Source of the DNA: Cacconaster sp045599325
GTDB taxonomy: Bacteria; Bacteroidota; Bacteroidia; Bacteroidales; UBA932
Reading direction: 5' to 3'
Assembly: GCA_045599325.1 (NCBI GenBank)
Contig: JAZRVT010000007.1
Span: 1-44,926, forward strand
Length of the DNA stretch: 44,926 nucleotides
In this document: in pieces, positions 7,327 to 16,526 of the stretch
Layout: the number at the start of each line of letters is the position of its first letter
Position numbering within the stretch: position 1 is the first letter of the stretch
Program-made: the position numbers and the translations under genes
Notes under the pieces: model-generated
Told to the model about the DNA's origin: nothing
What the model saw: only the letters and a program-made list of their open reading frames with translations
The model's database searches: none

Positions 7327-8238
7327 ATGAAACCTACACTTTTAGTACTTGCTGCCGGGATGGGCTCCCGTTATGGCTCCCTCAAGCAGATGGACGGTCT
7401 CGGACCTTCCGGAGAAGCAATCATCGACTACTCAATCTATGACGCCATCAGGGCGGGATTCGGAAAAGTGGTCTTCGTAATCAGACATTCATTCGCTGAC
7501 GCATTCCAGAAGATATATTCAAAGGAGCGTTTCGGTGGCAGGATAGATGTTGAATTCGTATATCAGGAGCTCGACTATCTACCGGAAGGCTACACCGTTC
7601 CTGAAGGACGCGAGAAACCGTGGGGTACTAACCACGCCGTGATGATGGCGAAGGATGTCATCAAGGAGCCTTTCGCAGTCATCAATTCTGACGACTTCTA
7701 CGGCAAGGAGAGTTTCGAGACAATGGGAGAGTACCTCCGTTCGATAGAAGGGACAGAAGGCCGCTATTCTATGGTGGGCTATCATCTGGAGAACACCCTT
7801 TCCGAGTTCGGCAGCGTCTCAAGAGGAGTCTGCGAACTCGATGATAAGGGATGCCTGAAGAGTGTCACTGAGCGTACCTCCATCCAGCGCAAAGGCGACG
7901 CAATATGCTACAGCGAAAACGGCGAGGACTATCCTCTTGCGGCGGACAGCTTTGTATCGATGAACTTCTGGGGTTTCACTCCGGAGTACTTCAAATATTC
8001 CGAAGAGGCTTTCAAGACCTTCCTCGACGCGCCTCAGACCAGGGCCAACCTCAAGGCAGAGTACTATATACCATATGTAGTGGACATCCTCATCAAGAGA
8101 GGGGACGCCGACCTCAAGGTGCTCAACTGCGACGCGAAATGGTTCGGCGTGACCTACAAGGAGGACCGCCCGTATGTAGTGGACAGGATCAACGGCCTGA
8201 TCAAGGCCGGCGTCTATCCGGACAATCTCTGGAAATAG
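7327..8238 (+). CDS. Sugar-1-phosphate nucleotidyltransferase-like protein
   Basis: A 303-residue Rossmann-like nucleotidyltransferase. The N-terminal LAAGMGSRYGSLKQ motif is the G-x-G-x-R...K nucleotide-binding signature of NDP-sugar pyrophosphorylases. VINSDDFYG near residue 120 supplies the metal-binding Asp. NHAVMMAKD and the C-terminal KWFGVTYKEDRPYV segment are typical of a conserved Bacteroidota subfamily. It probably transfers a nucleotidyl group to a sugar phosphate; the sugar and nucleotide are unknown. It sits directly behind the amylase-like lipoprotein, and its stop codon abuts the stop of the convergent kinase gene with no gap. Confidence 0.85.
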   Translation: MKPTLLVLAAGMGSRYGSLKQMDGLGPSGEAIIDYSIYDAIRAGFGKVVFVIRHSFADAFQKIYSKERFGGRIDVEFVYQELDYLPEGYTVPEGREKPWGTNHAVMMAKDVIKEPFAVINSDDFYGKESFETMGEYLRSIEGTEGRYSMVGYHLENTLSEFGSVSRGVCELDDKGCLKSVTERTSIQRKGDAICYSENGEDYPLAADSFVSMNFWGFTPEYFKYSEEAFKTFLDAPQTRANLKAEYYIPYVVDILIKRGDADLKVLNCDAKWFGVTYKEDRPYVVDRINGLIKAGVYPDNLWK

Positions 8239-9231
8239 TTATTCTGAGATTCCCATCAGCTGCCTGATCTCTTTCTTGGCAGCTTTCCAGCGAGGGATGT
8301 CGATTTTGGTTCCGATCACTTCGACAACCTTCGCTGCTATTATGGCTCCTACCTTCCCGCATATGTCCAGCGGCATTCCGAGGGAGTGGGCGTAGAGGAA
8401 TCCGGCGGCGTAGGTGTCGCCGGCGCCCGTGGCGTCGATTGCGTCGGCAGGGCAGACGTCGATGAAGTGGTATTCGTCACCGCGCTTGACCATCGAGCCG
8501 TCCTTGCCTACCTTGACCACGGCTATGTCGCACATTGTGGCGATCCTGTCGAGCGCCTCGCGCGGCTGGCATTTAGTGAATGCGGTGGCTTCCAGTTCGT
8601 TGGCGAATACTATGTCGATATAGTTGGATACGATGTCCTGGAGGAAGGCGTTGTTTGACTCGACTACATTGTAGGAGGCCATATCAAGGGAGATGGTCAT
8701 CCCGTGTGCCTTGCCCATCTCGACGGCGCGGCGTATGAGGCGCTGGTTCTGCACCAGGTAGCCTTCGATATGGAGGTAGTCGTAGCCTTCGAAGTATTCA
8801 TCTTTCAAATCCTCTGGTTCAAGCTGCAGCGCGGCTCCGAGGTATGTGGCGAAGGTGCGGTCTGCATTCGGAGCAGTGATGAAGACCATTGCGCGTCCCG
8901 ATGCGACAGTGCCTTTCAGCAGGATGGACTTGATGCCGTTCTGGGTCTGCGCCTGCTTGAAGAGGCTGCCGAGCTCGTCGTCGCCCACCTTGCCTATGAA
9001 TCCTGACGGCATTCCGAAGATGGAGGTGCTGGAGATGGTGTTGGCTGCCGAACCGCCCGCCACGTACTGCACGCCGATCTCCTTGAGTTCAGCCCATATC
9101 TTGTTGCCGGTCTTCGCATCAACGTGCTGCATGCTTCCCGGAGGAAGGTTATACTTGGTGAGGAATGTGTCATCCGGGAGGACGGCGAGAATGTCGGTCA
9201 GTGCGTTGCCGATGCCGAGGATCGATTTCAT
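8239..9231 (-). CDS. PfkB-family sugar/adenosine kinase
   Basis: A 330-residue ribokinase-fold enzyme. The PfkB signature IDATGAGDTYAAG is at about 265-277, with the catalytic base Asp272, and the N-terminal substrate region contains GGSAANT near residue 59. This close Bacteroidota group is generally annotated as adenosine kinase (adenosine + ATP to AMP + ADP). Purine-salvage context fits, because a deoxynucleoside kinase lies two genes upstream. Its start overlaps the stop of the flippase-like gene by four bases (ATGA). Confidence 0.85.
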   Translation of the reverse strand: MKSILGIGNALTDILAVLPDDTFLTKYNLPPGSMQHVDAKTGNKIWAELKEIGVQYVAGGSAANTISSTSIFGMPSGFIGKVGDDELGSLFKQAQTQNGIKSILLKGTVASGRAMVFITAPNADRTFATYLGAALQLEPEDLKDEYFEGYDYLHIEGYLVQNQRLIRRAVEMGKAHGMTISLDMASYNVVESNNAFLQDIVSNYIDIVFANELEATAFTKCQPREALDRIATMCDIAVVKVGKDGSMVKRGDEYHFIDVCPADAIDATGAGDTYAAGFLYAHSLGMPLDICGKVGAIIAAKVVEVIGTKIDIPRWKAAKKEIRQLMGISE

Positions 9232-10226
9232 TTTGAAAGTACTTTTCGTTTATAGATGGCCCAGCTGACAAGCGACACGAGACCGCATAGGAGCATCTGC
9301 ACGAGCTGGGATTCGTGGGAGATGGTTGCGAAGACTATACCTGTGTTGTAGTCGAAGCCGTAGATAGGGACGAGAGTCATCGCCACGATGAAATGGTATG
9401 CGCCCACTCCGCCCGGAACAGGCACTATCCACCCGAGGGAGCCCACGACCATCAGGAAGAGGGCGTCCAGCAGGTCCATCGAGGCAGTGCCCGGGAAAGC
9501 GCGGATGGTCCACAGGCTGGTCATCCAGTACCCGACCCAGATCAGGAGCGTATAGCCGAAGAAGGCCCATTTCTTCTCCATCCTGAAACCGGCCTTCACG
9601 CCGTCGACGAGCCCCTTGAGGAATTTGCCTGCCTTGGCGCCGGCCTTCGTTGCGGAGATCCGTCCACGGAAGATCCAGACAATCGCGCAGATGGCGGCAA
9701 TGAGTGCCGCTGCGGCCACTATTATCCAGAGCCAGCTGACATTCAATGATTCAGCTGTCGGGCGGAGCATCTTCTCAACTATGAAGTCGCGGAACCGGCC
9801 GATGAAGAAGAGCGGCAGGCAGGCGAGCACGACGCACAGGAGGTCCCAGGTGCGCTCGATGACCACAGTTCCGAGGGAACCCTCGAACGTGGCCTTGCGT
9901 GTGTCGGCGATGAGGCCGCATCTGACCACTTCGCCGGAACGGGGGAAGACCATATTGGCGAGGTAGCAGATTGCATAGGCGTCGTATGTCTCACGTCTTG
10001 TGATCTCTTTGGAGAGCGGTCTCATCATTATCCTCCAGCGGTTGCCGCGGAGATATGTGATAAGCCACTGCAGGGCGATAGTTGCCAGTATCCACCACCA
10101 GTTGCAGCTCTTGAGCCCCTCCAGGAAGGCGCTCCAGCTCACCCCGCGGAATGCGAAATAGAGCAGCACTGCCGACAGGGCCAGCAGAAACACATATTTC
10201 ACAGTACCTTTGAGAGTGACCTTCAT
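9228..10226 (-). CDS. Flippase-like integral membrane protein (YbhN/UPF0104, LPG synthase TM family)
   Basis: A 332-residue membrane protein with about 8 hydrophobic segments. The motif NMVFPRSGEVVRCGLIADTR and the later VPVPGGVGAYHFIV segment are characteristic of the lysylphosphatidylglycerol-synthase transmembrane-region family, whose stand-alone members are thought to flip or export lipids or glycolipids. No catalytic GNAT-like domain is attached. It lies between a deoxynucleoside kinase (3-base gap) and an adenosine kinase (4-base overlap), so the three are co-transcribed, though no functional link is obvious. Confidence 0.85.
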   Translation of the reverse strand: MKVTLKGTVKYVFLLALSAVLLYFAFRGVSWSAFLEGLKSCNWWWILATIALQWLITYLRGNRWRIMMRPLSKEITRRETYDAYAICYLANMVFPRSGEVVRCGLIADTRKATFEGSLGTVVIERTWDLLCVVLACLPLFFIGRFRDFIVEKMLRPTAESLNVSWLWIIVAAAALIAAICAIVWIFRGRISATKAGAKAGKFLKGLVDGVKAGFRMEKKWAFFGYTLLIWVGYWMTSLWTIRAFPGTASMDLLDALFLMVVGSLGWIVPVPGGVGAYHFIVAMTLVPIYGFDYNTGIVFATISHESQLVQMLLCGLVSLVSWAIYKRKVLSK

Positions 10227-10229
10227 CTG

Positions 10230-10844
10230 CTAGAAGAGACCGTTCAGCTGGGCCTCGATCTTGTCGCAGATTGCACTGAAATCCTCAACGTTCTCCTCGA
10301 AGTTGAGTTTGTCGACGTCGATGATCAGGAGCTTGCCGTCCTTGTATCCGTCAATCCACTTGTTGTAGAGGGCGTTGAGTCCCTTGAGGTAGTCGAGGCG
10401 GATGCTGCTCTCGTAGTCGCGTCCGCGCTTCTGGATGTTGCCTACAAGGTGAGGAATGGAGCTGCGGAGGTAGATGAGCAGGTCAGGTGCCTTCACGAGG
10501 GAGACCATCAGAGAGAAGAGGGATGCATAGTTGTCGTAGTCGCGGGTGGACATCAGGCCCATATTGTGGAGGTTGGGCGCGAAGATGCAGGCGTCTTCGT
10601 ATATGCTGCGGTCCTGTACGACCACGTCCTCGTGCTTCGCGATCTCGACCACGTCGAGGAAGCGCTTGTTGAGGAAGTATATCTGGATGTTGAAGGACCA
10701 GCGCTCCATATCGTTGTAGAAGTCTGCGAGATAAGGGTTGAAATCCACTGATTCGTACTTGGGGGTCCATTTGAAGTGGGCTGCAAGCATCCTTGTGAGG
10801 GTGGTCTTTCCGCTGCCGATATTGCCTGCTATCGCGATATGCAT
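10230..10844 (-). CDS. Deoxynucleoside kinase family protein
   Basis: A 204-residue P-loop kinase. The Walker A motif GNIGSGKTT is at residues 7-15, the DRS motif at about 78-80 (VVQDRSIYEDA), and a C-terminal lid segment has KRGRDYESSI. These match the dNK/dGK/dCK family, which phosphorylates deoxynucleosides in the cytoplasmic salvage pathway. Base specificity cannot be read. It is the first gene of a leftward operon and shares a 73-base promoter region with the divergent MBL hydrolase gene. Confidence 0.9.
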   Translation of the reverse strand: MHIAIAGNIGSGKTTLTRMLAAHFKWTPKYESVDFNPYLADFYNDMERWSFNIQIYFLNKRFLDVVEIAKHEDVVVQDRSIYEDACIFAPNLHNMGLMSTRDYDNYASLFSLMVSLVKAPDLLIYLRSSIPHLVGNIQKRGRDYESSIRLDYLKGLNALYNKWIDGYKDGKLLIIDVDKLNFEENVEDFSAICDKIEAQLNGLF

Positions 10845-10873
10845 AACTCTTACAGATTGTTTTTGTTCACTGA

Positions 10874-10881
10874 CAAAATTA
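10874..10881 (-). promoter_or_regulatory. Predicted -7 box of the deoxynucleoside kinase operon
   Basis: The minus strand reads TAATTTTG, matching TAnnTTTG, 29 bases upstream of the start codon. No convincing -33 box is seen. Confidence 0.45.
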
Positions 10882-10894
10882 CAACTTCTTTTCG

Positions 10895-10902
10895 TAATTT
10901 TG
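10895..10902 (+). promoter_or_regulatory. Predicted -7 box of the MBL hydrolase-uvrA operon
   Basis: TAATTTTG matches TAnnTTTG and lies 15 bases upstream of the ATG, giving a very short leader. It is divergent from, and only 13 bases away from, the -7 box at 10874-10881. Confidence 0.45.
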
Positions 10903-10917
10903 TATATAATTACAGAT

Positions 10918-11556
10918 ATGGAAATAAAAACTTTCTATTTCAATCCGCTGCGGGTTTGCTGCTATGCAGTGTGGGACGGAACAGGCGAATGCGTCATAAT
11001 CGACCCGGGCTTTGAAGGGGACGGCGAGTTCTCCAGGCTTGTCCGGTTTGTTGATGAGAATTCCCTCAAGCCGGTCAGCATACTGCTGACCCACTCCCAT
11101 TTCGACCACGTCCTCGGCCTTGAAAGGGCTTCCCGATATTGGAACATAGAAGTCTGCGGCAGCACTCTGGACAGCCGCAACCTGGAGATGACCCCGCGCT
11201 ACTGCGCGATGATGGGGCTCACTTCCGAACCTTTCACCGGCAAGGTCCGCAACCTTGCGGACGGCGACAAGGTCTCATTCGGCTCCACCGAACTTGAAGT
11301 GCTCTCAACTCCGGGACACTCTCCGGGCGGACTCTGCTACTTCAACCGCTCAGATTCCTCAATCTTCACCGGCGACACCCTTTTCTGCGGCAGTATCGGA
11401 CGCAGCGACCTTGACGGCGGCGACCTCGACATACTGATGGAGAGCATCGGGCAGAAGCTGATGCCGCTTGACGGCGATGTCAGAGTATTCCCGGGCCACG
11501 GTCCCGGCACGACGATAGGCTACGAGAGAGCCACAAATCCATTCATAGTCCGTTGA
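10918..11556 (+). CDS. MBL-fold metallohydrolase (glyoxalase II-like)
   Basis: A 212-residue metallo-beta-lactamase-fold hydrolase. The metal motif THSHFDHVLG (HxHxDH) is near residues 59-68, followed by TPGHSPGG, FTGDTLF and FPGHGPGT. These supply the usual dinuclear zinc ligands of hydroxyacylglutathione-hydrolase-like proteins. The natural thioester or other substrate is unknown. I start at MEIKTFYF (10918), directly after the promoter; the longer in-frame extension would cross the promoter. The stop codon overlaps the uvrA start by one base (TGATG). Confidence 0.9.
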   Translation: MEIKTFYFNPLRVCCYAVWDGTGECVIIDPGFEGDGEFSRLVRFVDENSLKPVSILLTHSHFDHVLGLERASRYWNIEVCGSTLDSRNLEMTPRYCAMMGLTSEPFTGKVRNLADGDKVSFGSTELEVLSTPGHSPGGLCYFNRSDSSIFTGDTLFCGSIGRSDLDGGDLDILMESIGQKLMPLDGDVRVFPGHGPGTTIGYERATNPFIVR

Positions 11557-14375
11557 TGGCAGAGGGCGGGAAGATAAGTATCACAGGTGCAAGGGTCCAT
11601 AATCTCAAGAACATAGACCTTGAGATTCCGCGCGACAGCCTTGTTGTCGTCACCGGACTTTCCGGCAGCGGCAAGAGTTCGCTCGCCTTCGACACCATCT
11701 ACGCCGAGGGGCAGCGCCGCTACAACGACACCCTCTCCGCATACGCCCGCCAGTTCATCGGCACACTCGAACGGCCTGACATTGACGAGATCAGCGGCCT
11801 GAGCCCGATAATCGCCATCGAACAGAAGACTGTGGGACGCAACCCGCGCTCGACTGTCGGTACAATCACAGAAATCTACGACTTCTTCCGCCTTCTCTAT
11901 GCCCGCGCTTCCCAGGCCTTTTCGCCCGAGAGCGGCAAGGAGATGGTCCGTTATACTGATGAGGAGATTGTCGACCTGATCATCAAGCGGCATGAAGGGG
12001 AGAAGGTCATCATACTCGCCCCTGTCGTCAAGGGGCGCAAAGGTCATTACAAGGAACTGTTCGAACAGCTGCAGAGGCGCGGATTCGGCCAGGTGAGGGT
12101 TGACGGCGAGATCGTCAGCCTCGCCGAGGTGCGTCCGCTGGACCGCTACAAGATTCACTTTGTAGAACTGGTGGTGGACAAGATCATCCCGAACGGGGAG
12201 GACCGGAAGCGCGTCAGGTCGTCTGTTGCCACTGCTCTCAGCCAGGGAAAGGGCTCACTGGCGCTGCTCCTTGAAGACGGCAGCCTGGAACACCTGAGCC
12301 GCAATCTTGTCTGCCCGGACACGGGGCTTTCATTCGAGGTTCCGGCCCCGTTCACTTTTTCGTTCAACTCCCCGCAGGGCGCCTGCCCGCACTGCCGCGG
12401 CCTCGGCACTGTTGCCCGGATCGACCTTGACAGGATCATTCCCGACAGGAATGTCTCAATCGCCGACGGTGGTATAGCAAGTGTCGGCCAGATGAGACAG
12501 AACAACCTCTTCCGGTATCTGGAGGCAATAGCCCGCAAGTACGGTTTCTCTCTCCACGCTCCGATAAAGGATATCCCTGAAGATGTACTCCACGTGATCC
12601 TCTACGGCTCCGACGAACTCATAAGGATAGGGGAGCGCGAGACTGATATGGAGATGTCCACCTTCCCCGGCATCCTCGCCGGCATAGGGCTGGAGGAGGA
12701 TGATGACACCCCTTCCCGCAGGAAGAAGCGCAAGGAGCAGATATTCATTGAGGAGAGCCCGTGCCCTGTCTGCAACGGCACGCGCCTGAAGGCTGAGGCT
12801 CTCTATTTCAAGATAGACGGTAAGAACATTGCAGAGGTCGCCGCGATGGATTTCAACACCCTTTACGGCTGGGTCAGGAGTCTGCCAGGCAGGCTGAACC
12901 GGCGCCAGATGCTTATCGCCGAAGACCTTCTCAAAGAAATCACGGCGCGCATCGGCTTTCTGGAGGACGTAGGGCTCGGGTACCTCTCAATGGACCGCAC
13001 CACCAGAACTCTGAGCGGCGGTGAGAGCCAGCGCATCAGGCTTGCCACTCAGATAGGTTCCAAGCTTGTCAATGTGCTATATATCCTTGACGAGCCGAGC
13101 ATCGGTCTTCATCAGAGGGATAACCGGAAGCTGATAGACTCTCTGAAGGAACTCAGGGATGAGGGCAATTCAGTGATGGTGGTTGAGCACGACGAGGAGA
13201 TGATGCGCAGCGCTGACTGGCTGGTCGACCTCGGCCCCGGAGCCGGAGAGAACGGCGGCCGGCTGCTTTACAACGGCAGGCCTGACGAAATCGCCTCCTG
13301 CACTTCCGGCAGTCCGACCATTGAATACCTTCTCGGCCGGAAGAGCATCGAAGTGCCGGCGGTCCGCCGTCCGGGCAGCGGCAAGTACATCACACTCTCC
13401 GGTGCGAGAGGCAACAACCTCAAGAATGTGACACTGGCACTGCCTCTGGGCCTTCTTGTCGGTGTCAGCGGAGTCAGCGGCAGCGGCAAGAGCTCCCTCA
13501 TCAACGAGACTCTGATGCCTGTCATCAGCAACCGGCTCTACCGCTCCAGCTTGAACGTGCTGCCGTTTGACACGGTCGCCGGTCTGGAGAACATAGACAA
13601 AGTTATTGAGATTGACCAGGCGCCGATAGGCCGGTCACCGCGCAGCAACCCTGCGACATATACTGAGGTTATGACCGACATCCGCCGCCTCTTCGAGGAG
13701 ACGCCAGATGCCAAGGTCCGCGGCTTCAAGGCCAACCGCTTCTCCTTCAATGTGAAGGGAGGCCGCTGCGAGGCCTGCAAGGGAGCCGGCGTCCAGCTGG
13801 TGGAGATGCATTTCCTACCTTCCGCACAGGTGACCTGCCGTGAGTGCGGAGGCCGCAGGTACAAGCCCGACACTCTTGCTGTCCGCTACAAGGGCTGCAA
13901 CATCAGCGACGTGCTGGATATGACAGTGGCCCAGGCCTGCGAATTCTTCGCGGCTGTGCCGCAGATATACCAGAAACTCCATACACTGGAGGAGGTGGGG
14001 CTCGGCTACCTTACCCTCGGCCAGCCGGCCACAACCCTCAGCGGCGGGGAGAGCCAGAGACTGAAGCTCTCCGCTGAGCTCGCCCGCAAGGATACAGGCA
14101 ACACCCTCTATCTCCTTGACGAACCGACTACCGGCCTCCACTTCGAGGATATCAAGGTGCTGATGGGAGTGCTCGAGCGTCTGGTGGAGAAGGGCAACAC
14201 GGTAGTGATCATAGAACATAACCTCGATGTGCTCAAGTCAGTGGACTGGCTGATAGACCTCGGCCCGGAAGGCGGTGCCGCCGGAGGGGAGATCATAGCG
14301 CAGGGCACCCCTGAAGAGGTCGCAAGAAACGAAAACTCATTTACTGGACAATACCTCAAAGAAATACTGAGATGA
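11556..14375 (+). CDS. uvrA: Excinuclease ABC subunit A
   Basis: UvrA is the damage-sensing ATPase of nucleotide excision repair. It dimerises, loads UvrB on lesions and acts in the cytoplasm. The protein is 939 residues, the normal length. Two ABC ATPase modules are complete: Walker A GLSGSGKSS near 34-42 and GVSGSGKSS near 640, and ABC signatures LSGGESQRIRLA and LSGGESQRLKLS. CxxC zinc-binding pairs are present (CPHCRG, CPVCNG, CEACKG, CRECGG). The start is the ATG at 11556, which overlaps the MBL hydrolase stop by one base. No LexA-type operator was recognised. The start of the next gene overlaps its stop. Confidence 0.97.
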   Translation: MAEGGKISITGARVHNLKNIDLEIPRDSLVVVTGLSGSGKSSLAFDTIYAEGQRRYNDTLSAYARQFIGTLERPDIDEISGLSPIIAIEQKTVGRNPRSTVGTITEIYDFFRLLYARASQAFSPESGKEMVRYTDEEIVDLIIKRHEGEKVIILAPVVKGRKGHYKELFEQLQRRGFGQVRVDGEIVSLAEVRPLDRYKIHFVELVVDKIIPNGEDRKRVRSSVATALSQGKGSLALLLEDGSLEHLSRNLVCPDTGLSFEVPAPFTFSFNSPQGACPHCRGLGTVARIDLDRIIPDRNVSIADGGIASVGQMRQNNLFRYLEAIARKYGFSLHAPIKDIPEDVLHVILYGSDELIRIGERETDMEMSTFPGILAGIGLEEDDDTPSRRKKRKEQIFIEESPCPVCNGTRLKAEALYFKIDGKNIAEVAAMDFNTLYGWVRSLPGRLNRRQMLIAEDLLKEITARIGFLEDVGLGYLSMDRTTRTLSGGESQRIRLATQIGSKLVNVLYILDEPSIGLHQRDNRKLIDSLKELRDEGNSVMVVEHDEEMMRSADWLVDLGPGAGENGGRLLYNGRPDEIASCTSGSPTIEYLLGRKSIEVPAVRRPGSGKYITLSGARGNNLKNVTLALPLGLLVGVSGVSGSGKSSLINETLMPVISNRLYRSSLNVLPFDTVAGLENIDKVIEIDQAPIGRSPRSNPATYTEVMTDIRRLFEETPDAKVRGFKANRFSFNVKGGRCEACKGAGVQLVEMHFLPSAQVTCRECGGRRYKPDTLAVRYKGCNISDVLDMTVAQACEFFAAVPQIYQKLHTLEEVGLGYLTLGQPATTLSGGESQRLKLSAELARKDTGNTLYLLDEPTTGLHFEDIKVLMGVLERLVEKGNTVVIIEHNLDVLKSVDWLIDLGPEGGAAGGEIIAQGTPEEVARNENSFTGQYLKEILR

Positions 14376-15346
14376 AGGAGATATCACTCTGGCGCAATGT
14401 GATGCGCGAAAACAACATCAGCACGCTCAACGAAGCCTGCAGCAAGGGTTTTGCTAAATATCTGGTAAAACTCGCTGAAACCCTCCACGAACACCGTTTC
14501 GCTGATATGGCCGACAGCATCGCCGAGAAGCCGGGGGTCAAGCTGGTGCTGATAGCAGGGCCGTCGAGCAGCGGAAAGACCACCTCGTCCAAGCGACTGT
14601 CGCTCCATATGCGTGTCAACGGGCTGAACCCTATCATAATAGCCCTCGACGACTATTTCAAGAACAGGGTTGACACTCCGCTTGACGCCAACGGGGAGTA
14701 TGATTTCGAATGTCTGGAAGCCCTCGACGTCGAATTCCTGAACAGGCAGCTCAAGCAGCTCTTCAACGGAGAGGAGGTTGAGATCCCGCACTATAATTTC
14801 ACTCTCGGCAGGCGTGTCTTCGACGGCACAAAACTGAAGATGAGAGAGAGTGATGTCCTGATAATGGAGGGTATCCACGGTCTGAACCCTGCACTCACCC
14901 CGCTTGTCCCTGACGAAGAGAAGTTCAAGATCTATGTTTCAGTGCTTGCTCCGCTTCTGGTGGATGAGAGTATGACTGTCTCCCCGTCGGACTACAGGCT
15001 TATGAGGAGGATGGTCCGCGACAATCAGTTCAGGGGCTGCAATGCCGAGGCCACAATCCTGCGCTGGCCGAGCGTGAAGGCAGGAGAGGAGAAATACATC
15101 GTGCCGTTCAAGGAGAACGCGGACGTGCTGTTCGACACCTCTCTGATATATGAGATGCCTATGCTGAAATGCTATGCCGAGCCGCTCCTCCAGACTGTCA
15201 GAAAGGATTCTGATGCATATCCCGAGGCAAAGCGCCTGCTTGACATCCTCCACAGGCTCATAGCTATGACTCCAGCTGAGATAAAGAACATCCCGCCGAC
15301 TTCCATCTTCAGGGAGTTCATCGGCGGATCTTCGTTCTCCTATTGA
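14372..15346 (+). CDS. Uridine-kinase-like P-loop nucleoside kinase, N-terminally short
   Basis: A 324-residue kinase of the phosphoribulokinase/uridine kinase family. The Walker A segment GPSSSGKTTSSKR is near residue 65, followed by ALDDYFKNRVDTPLD and MEGIHGLNP. Its closest familiar relatives in Bacteroidota and Clostridia are about 550 residues long and carry a TGS/threonyl-tRNA-synthetase-like region before the kinase. Here only the short linker (FAKYLVKLAETLHEHRFADM) and the kinase remain. The start is fixed by the ATGA overlap with the uvrA stop, so the missing half is not simply upstream. It probably phosphorylates a nucleoside; specificity is unknown. Confidence 0.85.
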   Translation: MKEISLWRNVMRENNISTLNEACSKGFAKYLVKLAETLHEHRFADMADSIAEKPGVKLVLIAGPSSSGKTTSSKRLSLHMRVNGLNPIIIALDDYFKNRVDTPLDANGEYDFECLEALDVEFLNRQLKQLFNGEEVEIPHYNFTLGRRVFDGTKLKMRESDVLIMEGIHGLNPALTPLVPDEEKFKIYVSVLAPLLVDESMTVSPSDYRLMRRMVRDNQFRGCNAEATILRWPSVKAGEEKYIVPFKENADVLFDTSLIYEMPMLKCYAEPLLQTVRKDSDAYPEAKRLLDILHRLIAMTPAEIKNIPPTSIFREFIGGSSFSY

Positions 15347-15353
15347 TGCAGCG

Positions 15354-16520
15354 CTAATCCCTGAGCCAGTTCTCAGGATTCTGTTTCTGGGTTCCGTTCC
15401 AGATCTGGAAATGGAGCTGTGAGGCTCCGTCCGCTGCCTCGAGGGTGCCGAGGCTCTGCCCGCGTGTCACCTTCTGTCCGCTCTTTACGCTGACCTTCTG
15501 CAACTTGCAGTAGAAAGTGAAATAGGTTCCGTGCTGGACGAGCACGCACTGGTTGTAGCCCGGCATCACCACCACCTGCCGCACTTCTCCGTCGAAGACG
15601 CAGAAGACTTCAGCATTCTTCGAGGTCGAGAAGGTGATTCCGTTGTTCTCCGGCAGCTTGAGATTCTTGTAGACAGGGTGGTTGTGGACTCCGAAGCGCT
15701 CGGTTATCACACCCTGCTTGAGAGGCCACGGCAGCTTTCCCTTGTTCTGTTCGAACTTGCCCGATAGGGCGTAGTCAATCTTCGTGTTGTCTTTCTTCTG
15801 CCCTGCCACTGTCTTGCTCAGGAGTTTCTGGATTTCCTTGTTGAGACGGTCGACTTCCTTCCTTTTCTTTGCAAGGTCAGCCCGGTACTGCTTTTCGCTC
15901 GCTGATAGTTTCTTTATGGTGCTCTTTGAGTCTGCCTCCTCCTTCTGCAGCTTCTTGTATTCGCTCTCGCGCTCGGCCTTGATCTTCAGGGCGGCTGCCT
16001 TGAGCTTGGCCAGTTCCTCCTTCTCGGCCTCGATCTCCGCCTTCTTCTCCTTTATCTTCTCACCCTGCCCGTTGACTTCGGAGGAGAGGTTCTTGAGGTA
16101 GGAAAGACGCCTGTAGCCCTGCCCGATGTTCTCGCTCGAGAGGACATAGAGGAACCAGACCTTGGTGTTGCGGTTCTTGTAGGTGTTGTAGATCAGGTTG
16201 CTGTAGTAGGTGCTGAGAGTGTCCAGCTCGCTGTTGAGGCGGTTGATCTGGCGCTGCTTCTCAGTCATATCGTGGTTCAGGCCGGCTATCTCGTTGTCGA
16301 TGTTCCGGATGAGTGTCTGGCGGTTTGCCACCTTCTTCCGGATCAGCGTCAGCTGCTCAGTGGTTGCCTTCTGCCTGCCTGCAAGGCTCCTGAGCTGGTT
16401 GTCTATGAAAGATATCTCCTCCTCGATGCGCTTCTTCAGCTCGGACTTCTCCTTGACATCCTGTGCATAGGCTGCCGTCTGGACAAGAACCAGTACCGCT
16501 ATCAGGAGGAACCGCTTCAT
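15354..16520 (-). CDS. EnvC-like murein hydrolase activator, degenerate M23 domain
   Basis: A 388-residue exported protein. The signal peptide ends AAYAQ. A long coiled coil (about 22-255, rich in K/E/L) is followed by a LytM/M23 fold (about 275-385). The metal ligands of active M23 peptidases are not conserved: the HxxxD position reads NNGITF, the usual YxHL reads FYCKL, and only one histidine remains in QLHFQIW. As in E. coli EnvC, I infer an activator of amidases rather than an enzyme. It follows a TPR gene with a 6-base gap. From memory, many Bacteroidales have a DUF4292 gene between these two; it is absent here. Confidence 0.88.
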   Translation of the reverse strand: MKRFLLIAVLVLVQTAAYAQDVKEKSELKKRIEEEISFIDNQLRSLAGRQKATTEQLTLIRKKVANRQTLIRNIDNEIAGLNHDMTEKQRQINRLNSELDTLSTYYSNLIYNTYKNRNTKVWFLYVLSSENIGQGYRRLSYLKNLSSEVNGQGEKIKEKKAEIEAEKEELAKLKAAALKIKAERESEYKKLQKEEADSKSTIKKLSASEKQYRADLAKKRKEVDRLNKEIQKLLSKTVAGQKKDNTKIDYALSGKFEQNKGKLPWPLKQGVITERFGVHNHPVYKNLKLPENNGITFSTSKNAEVFCVFDGEVRQVVVMPGYNQCVLVQHGTYFTFYCKLQKVSVKSGQKVTRGQSLGTLEAADGASQLHFQIWNGTQKQNPENWLRD

Positions 16521-16526
16521 ACCGTC

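Noticed and set aside
11520..12158. Long minus-strand open frame opposite the 5' part of uvrA
   Set aside because: It lies fully over conserved uvrA codons and looks like a GC-driven shadow.
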